The translations under genes were made by a program, and so were the position numbers. Positions 62,092-64,000 of a stretch of 64,000 nucleotides of DNA are shown piece by piece; within the stretch, counting starts at the first letter, position 1, and each line of letters begins with the position of its first letter. Source of the stretch: Pseudomonas sp. MYb60 (lineage in GTDB: Bacteria; Pseudomonadota; Gammaproteobacteria; Pseudomonadales; Pseudomonadaceae); contig NZ_PCOZ01000005.1 in NCBI RefSeq assembly GCF_002979555.1, positions 124,001 to 188,000 on the forward strand, given 5' to 3'. The notes beneath the pieces were generated by a model that did no database searches, was not told where the DNA came from, and was given only the letters and a program-made list of their open reading frames with translations.

Positions 62092-62530
62092 CTGGAAAGG
62101 TGGCGACAGTGGGTTTATTGCGCAAAACATTGATCCAGAGCGGTACCCGCCTCGTCTGGATCAGTTAAAAGATCCCCGCCGGCAACTAAGCCGCAATCAA
62201 CCAAGTAACGACAACTTCCCCCGCTACACGAGAAACATTCGCTTAAACCCCACGCAAACAATATTCATTATCATTTAGGGCTTGAAAACTTCGTTACCGG
62301 ATAAACAAAACATATTTGATTAAAAGCCCGCTAATGCCCACCACACAAGGGCTGCAGCCCCAAGAAGGTGCACTATGTCCTTATTCCATCGAATAATTTC
62401 GCTATAGGAATTTTACTTGCCCGGTGTTTAGCCATAAAATCACCGCGATTGATTGCACTGCGACATATCGTCACTGCATCGTTAATTTTTCGAGCTCAGA
62501 GACCTTTGCTCTCTGTTAAGGACTTCCAGC
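62092..62530. other. nuo promoter/leader region
   Basis: 439 bases, AT-rich from about 62260. A 12-base palindrome GGGCTGCAGCCC lies at 62349-62360. Just after it a possible 10-codon peptide (62375-62407, MSLFHRIISL) has a good AAGGTG ribosome site and could be a leader peptide. The nuo promoter must lie here, but no -10/-35 pair is clear. Confidence 0.5.
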
Positions 62531-62944
62531 ATGACCGACGCGACAGGACTCATGGCCCACAACTGGGGCTTTGCCATTTTCCTCCTCGGTGTTGTCGGCC
62601 TTTGTGCCTTCATGCTTGGCGTGTCCAGCCTCCTCGGGTCAAAAGCCTGGGGCCGCAGCAAGAATGAACCGTTCGAGTCCGGCATGCTGCCTACAGGTGG
62701 CGCCCGCTTGCGGCTCTCAGCCAAATTCTATCTGGTCGCGATGCTGTTCGTGATCTTCGATATCGAAGCCCTCTTTCTCTTTGCCTGGTCTGTGTCCGTC
62801 CGCGAAAGCGGCTGGACCGGATTCGTCGAAGCTCTCGTTTTCATAGCAATTCTGTTGGCAGGCCTTGTCTACCTATTCCGAGTGGGCGCCCTTGACTGGG
62901 CTCCGGAAGCTCGTCGTAAGCGGCAAGCGAAGCTGAAACAATGA
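62531..62944 (+). CDS. nuoA: NADH-quinone oxidoreductase subunit A
   Basis: 137 residues. Three helices (about 12-34, 65-85, 92-112). [41 protein letters not shown] is the NuoA/ND3 core. It starts complex I, the proton-pumping NADH dehydrogenase. Ten bases before nuoB. Confidence 0.97.
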   Translation: MTDATGLMAHNWGFAIFLLGVVGLCAFMLGVSSLLGSKAWGRSKNEPFESGMLPTGGARLRLSAKFYLVAMLFVIFDIEALFLFAWSVSVRESGWTGFVEALVFIAILLAGLVYLFRVGALDWAPEARRKRQAKLKQ

Positions 62945-62954
62945 GGCTTTGGCG

Positions 62955-63629
62955 ATGCAATACAATCTCACCAGGATCGACCCGGATGCTCCTAACGAGC
63001 AGTACCCCATCGGCGAACGGGAAACCGTTTCCGACCCGTTAGAAGACCAAGTCCACAAAAACATCTACATGGGCAAGCTGGAAGACGTGCTGAGTGGCGC
63101 GGTCAACTGGGGGCGTAAAAACTCCCTGTGGCCGTACAACTTCGGTCTTTCGTGCTGCTACGTGGAAATGACCACCGCCTTCACGGCGCCCCACGACATC
63201 GCGCGCTTTGGCGCCGAAGTTATCCGGGCATCGCCGCGCCAGGCGGATTTCATGGTTATCGCCGGTACCTGCTTCATCAAGATGGCGCCGATCATCCAGC
63301 GTCTCTACGAGCAAATGCTCGAGCCGAAGTGGGTTATCTCCATGGGTTCGTGCGCCAACTCCGGTGGCATGTACGACATCTACTCCGTAGTCCAGGGGGT
63401 GGACAAGTTCCTGCCCGTTGACGTCTACGTGCCTGGCTGCCCGCCTCGCCCTGAAGCATTCCTGCAAGGCTTGATGCTGTTGCAGGAATCGATTGGCAAG
63501 GAGCGTCGCCCGCTGTCCTGGGTCGTCGGTGATCAAGGCGTGTACCGCGCCGAGATGCCGTCGCAAAAGGAAGAGCGCCGCGAACAGCGAATCGCAGTCA
63601 CCAACCTGCGCAGCCCTGACGAAGTCTGA
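62955..63629 (+). CDS. nuoB: NADH-quinone oxidoreductase subunit B
   Basis: 224 residues from ATG 62955; the TTG at 62949 two codons earlier is less likely. The N2 cluster ligands are present: adjacent Cys in GLSCCYVEM (about 64), the Cys of [11 protein letters not shown] (near 103) and GCPPRPEA (near 160). Peripheral arm subunit linking to quinone. 72 bases before nuoC. Confidence 0.97.
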   Translation: MQYNLTRIDPDAPNEQYPIGERETVSDPLEDQVHKNIYMGKLEDVLSGAVNWGRKNSLWPYNFGLSCCYVEMTTAFTAPHDIARFGAEVIRASPRQADFMVIAGTCFIKMAPIIQRLYEQMLEPKWVISMGSCANSGGMYDIYSVVQGVDKFLPVDVYVPGCPPRPEAFLQGLMLLQESIGKERRPLSWVVGDQGVYRAEMPSQKEERREQRIAVTNLRSPDEV

Positions 63630-63701
63630 TCCAGCACCGCTTCTTTCATAGAACGAACACCTGGCTTCATTCTTTACGTTGACCGAAAGCGATAAAAAAC
63701 C

Positions 63702-64000
63702 ATGACTACAGGCAGCGCTCTGTACATCCCGCCTTATAAGGCAGACGACCAGGATGTGGTCGTCGAACTCAATAACCGTTTTGGCCCTGACGCCTTCACC
63801 GCCCAGGCCACACGCACCGGTATGCCGGTGCTGTGGGTGGCGCGCGCCAAGCTCGTCGAAGTCCTGACCTTCCTGCGCAACCTGCCCAAGCCATACGTCA
63901 TGCTCTATGACCTGCATGGCGTGGACGAGCGTCTGCGCACCAAGCGTCAAGGGCTGCCGAGCGGCGCCGATTTCACCGTGTTCTACCACCTGATGTCGCT
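63702..64000 (+). CDS. nuoC: NADH-quinone oxidoreductase subunit C (NuoCD fusion), partial
   Basis: First 99 residues, cut by the window end. [32 protein letters not shown] is the NuoC 30-kDa subunit start. In Pseudomonas this is normally fused with NuoD, so the frame is expected to continue about 590 residues; the fusion cannot be seen here. Confidence 0.9.
   Translation, partial: MTTGSALYIPPYKADDQDVVVELNNRFGPDAFTAQATRTGMPVLWVARAKLVEVLTFLRNLPKPYVMLYDLHGVDERLRTKRQGLPSGADFTVFYHLMS

Overview
The window is chromosomal DNA of a gamma-proteobacterium that is almost certainly a Pseudomonas of the P. fluorescens group. It is GC-rich, with strongly biased codon use. It carries gacS next to an ldhA homologue, divergent icd and idh isocitrate dehydrogenases, a tusDCBE-ybiB cluster, lolA-ftsK next to aat/ate/infA/clpA/clpS/cspD, and aceA before nuoA-nuoB-nuoC. 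It also carries scattered palindromes ending in GTGGGAGGGGGC-type sequence, like the REP/REPIN elements of P. fluorescens. As I recall it, most of the gene order follows P. aeruginosa PAO1 in several rearranged blocks.

Region 1 (1-8887) is accessory. It is a heavily eroded prophage or island that used the 3' end of tRNA-Ser(UGA) (8797-8887, minus strand) as its attachment site. A near-perfect copy of the tRNA 3' half lies at 2256-2318. Each copy is preceded by the 3' end of a tyrosine-recombinase gene (1941-2123 and 8073-8702), so two related elements seem to have inserted in tandem. Cargo between the copies: an SOS cassette (umuD-umuC divergent from a SRAP/YedK gene, with a LexA box between), a solitary Dam-like adenine methyltransferase with its own LexA box, an AT-rich gene with an R-x4-H motif suggestive of a HEPN domain, and a lysis module (GH19 endolysin, Rz, nested Rz1). 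Left of 2256 are a small Gly/Ser-rich protein, a possible 32-residue protein, a lipoprotein and a small membrane protein.

Region 2 (9040-19335): yccA; the minus-strand run exbB-exbD-lpxK-ycaR-kdsB-LMW phosphatase-murB (envelope and LPS precursors plus energy transduction) with comEC upstream; a DUF2062 protein; and an OmpR-type response regulator/sensor kinase pair. Region 3 (19541-28840): gacS, ldhA, a zinc-ribbon-like protein, a META lipoprotein, a TlpA-like thioredoxin, arsC-like/wrbA/DUF2069, 3-methyladenine glycosylase, ttcA and a Yip1-family protein.

Region 4 (28970-43849): sprT, a CoA-transferase, tusDCBE (sulfur relay for tRNA 2-thiouridine), ybiB, a glutathionyl-hydroquinone reductase, cysG, serS, crcB, rarA, lolA, ftsK, then the N-end-rule transferases aat and ate. 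Region 5 (43950-55916): infA, clpA/clpS (the N-end-rule protease and its adaptor, matching aat/ate), cspD, icd and idh, a LysR regulator and an EamA exporter, a Nudix hydrolase, mnmA (final acceptor of the Tus sulfur relay) and hflD.

Region 6 (56042-64000): purB, a ribosomal-protein arginine hydroxylase overlapping a GNAT gene, a periplasmic secretin-N-like protein, aceA, and the start of the nuo operon, cut by the window end within nuoC(D). Core regions look intact. The unusual content is concentrated in the first 8.9 kb and in some intergenic spaces.
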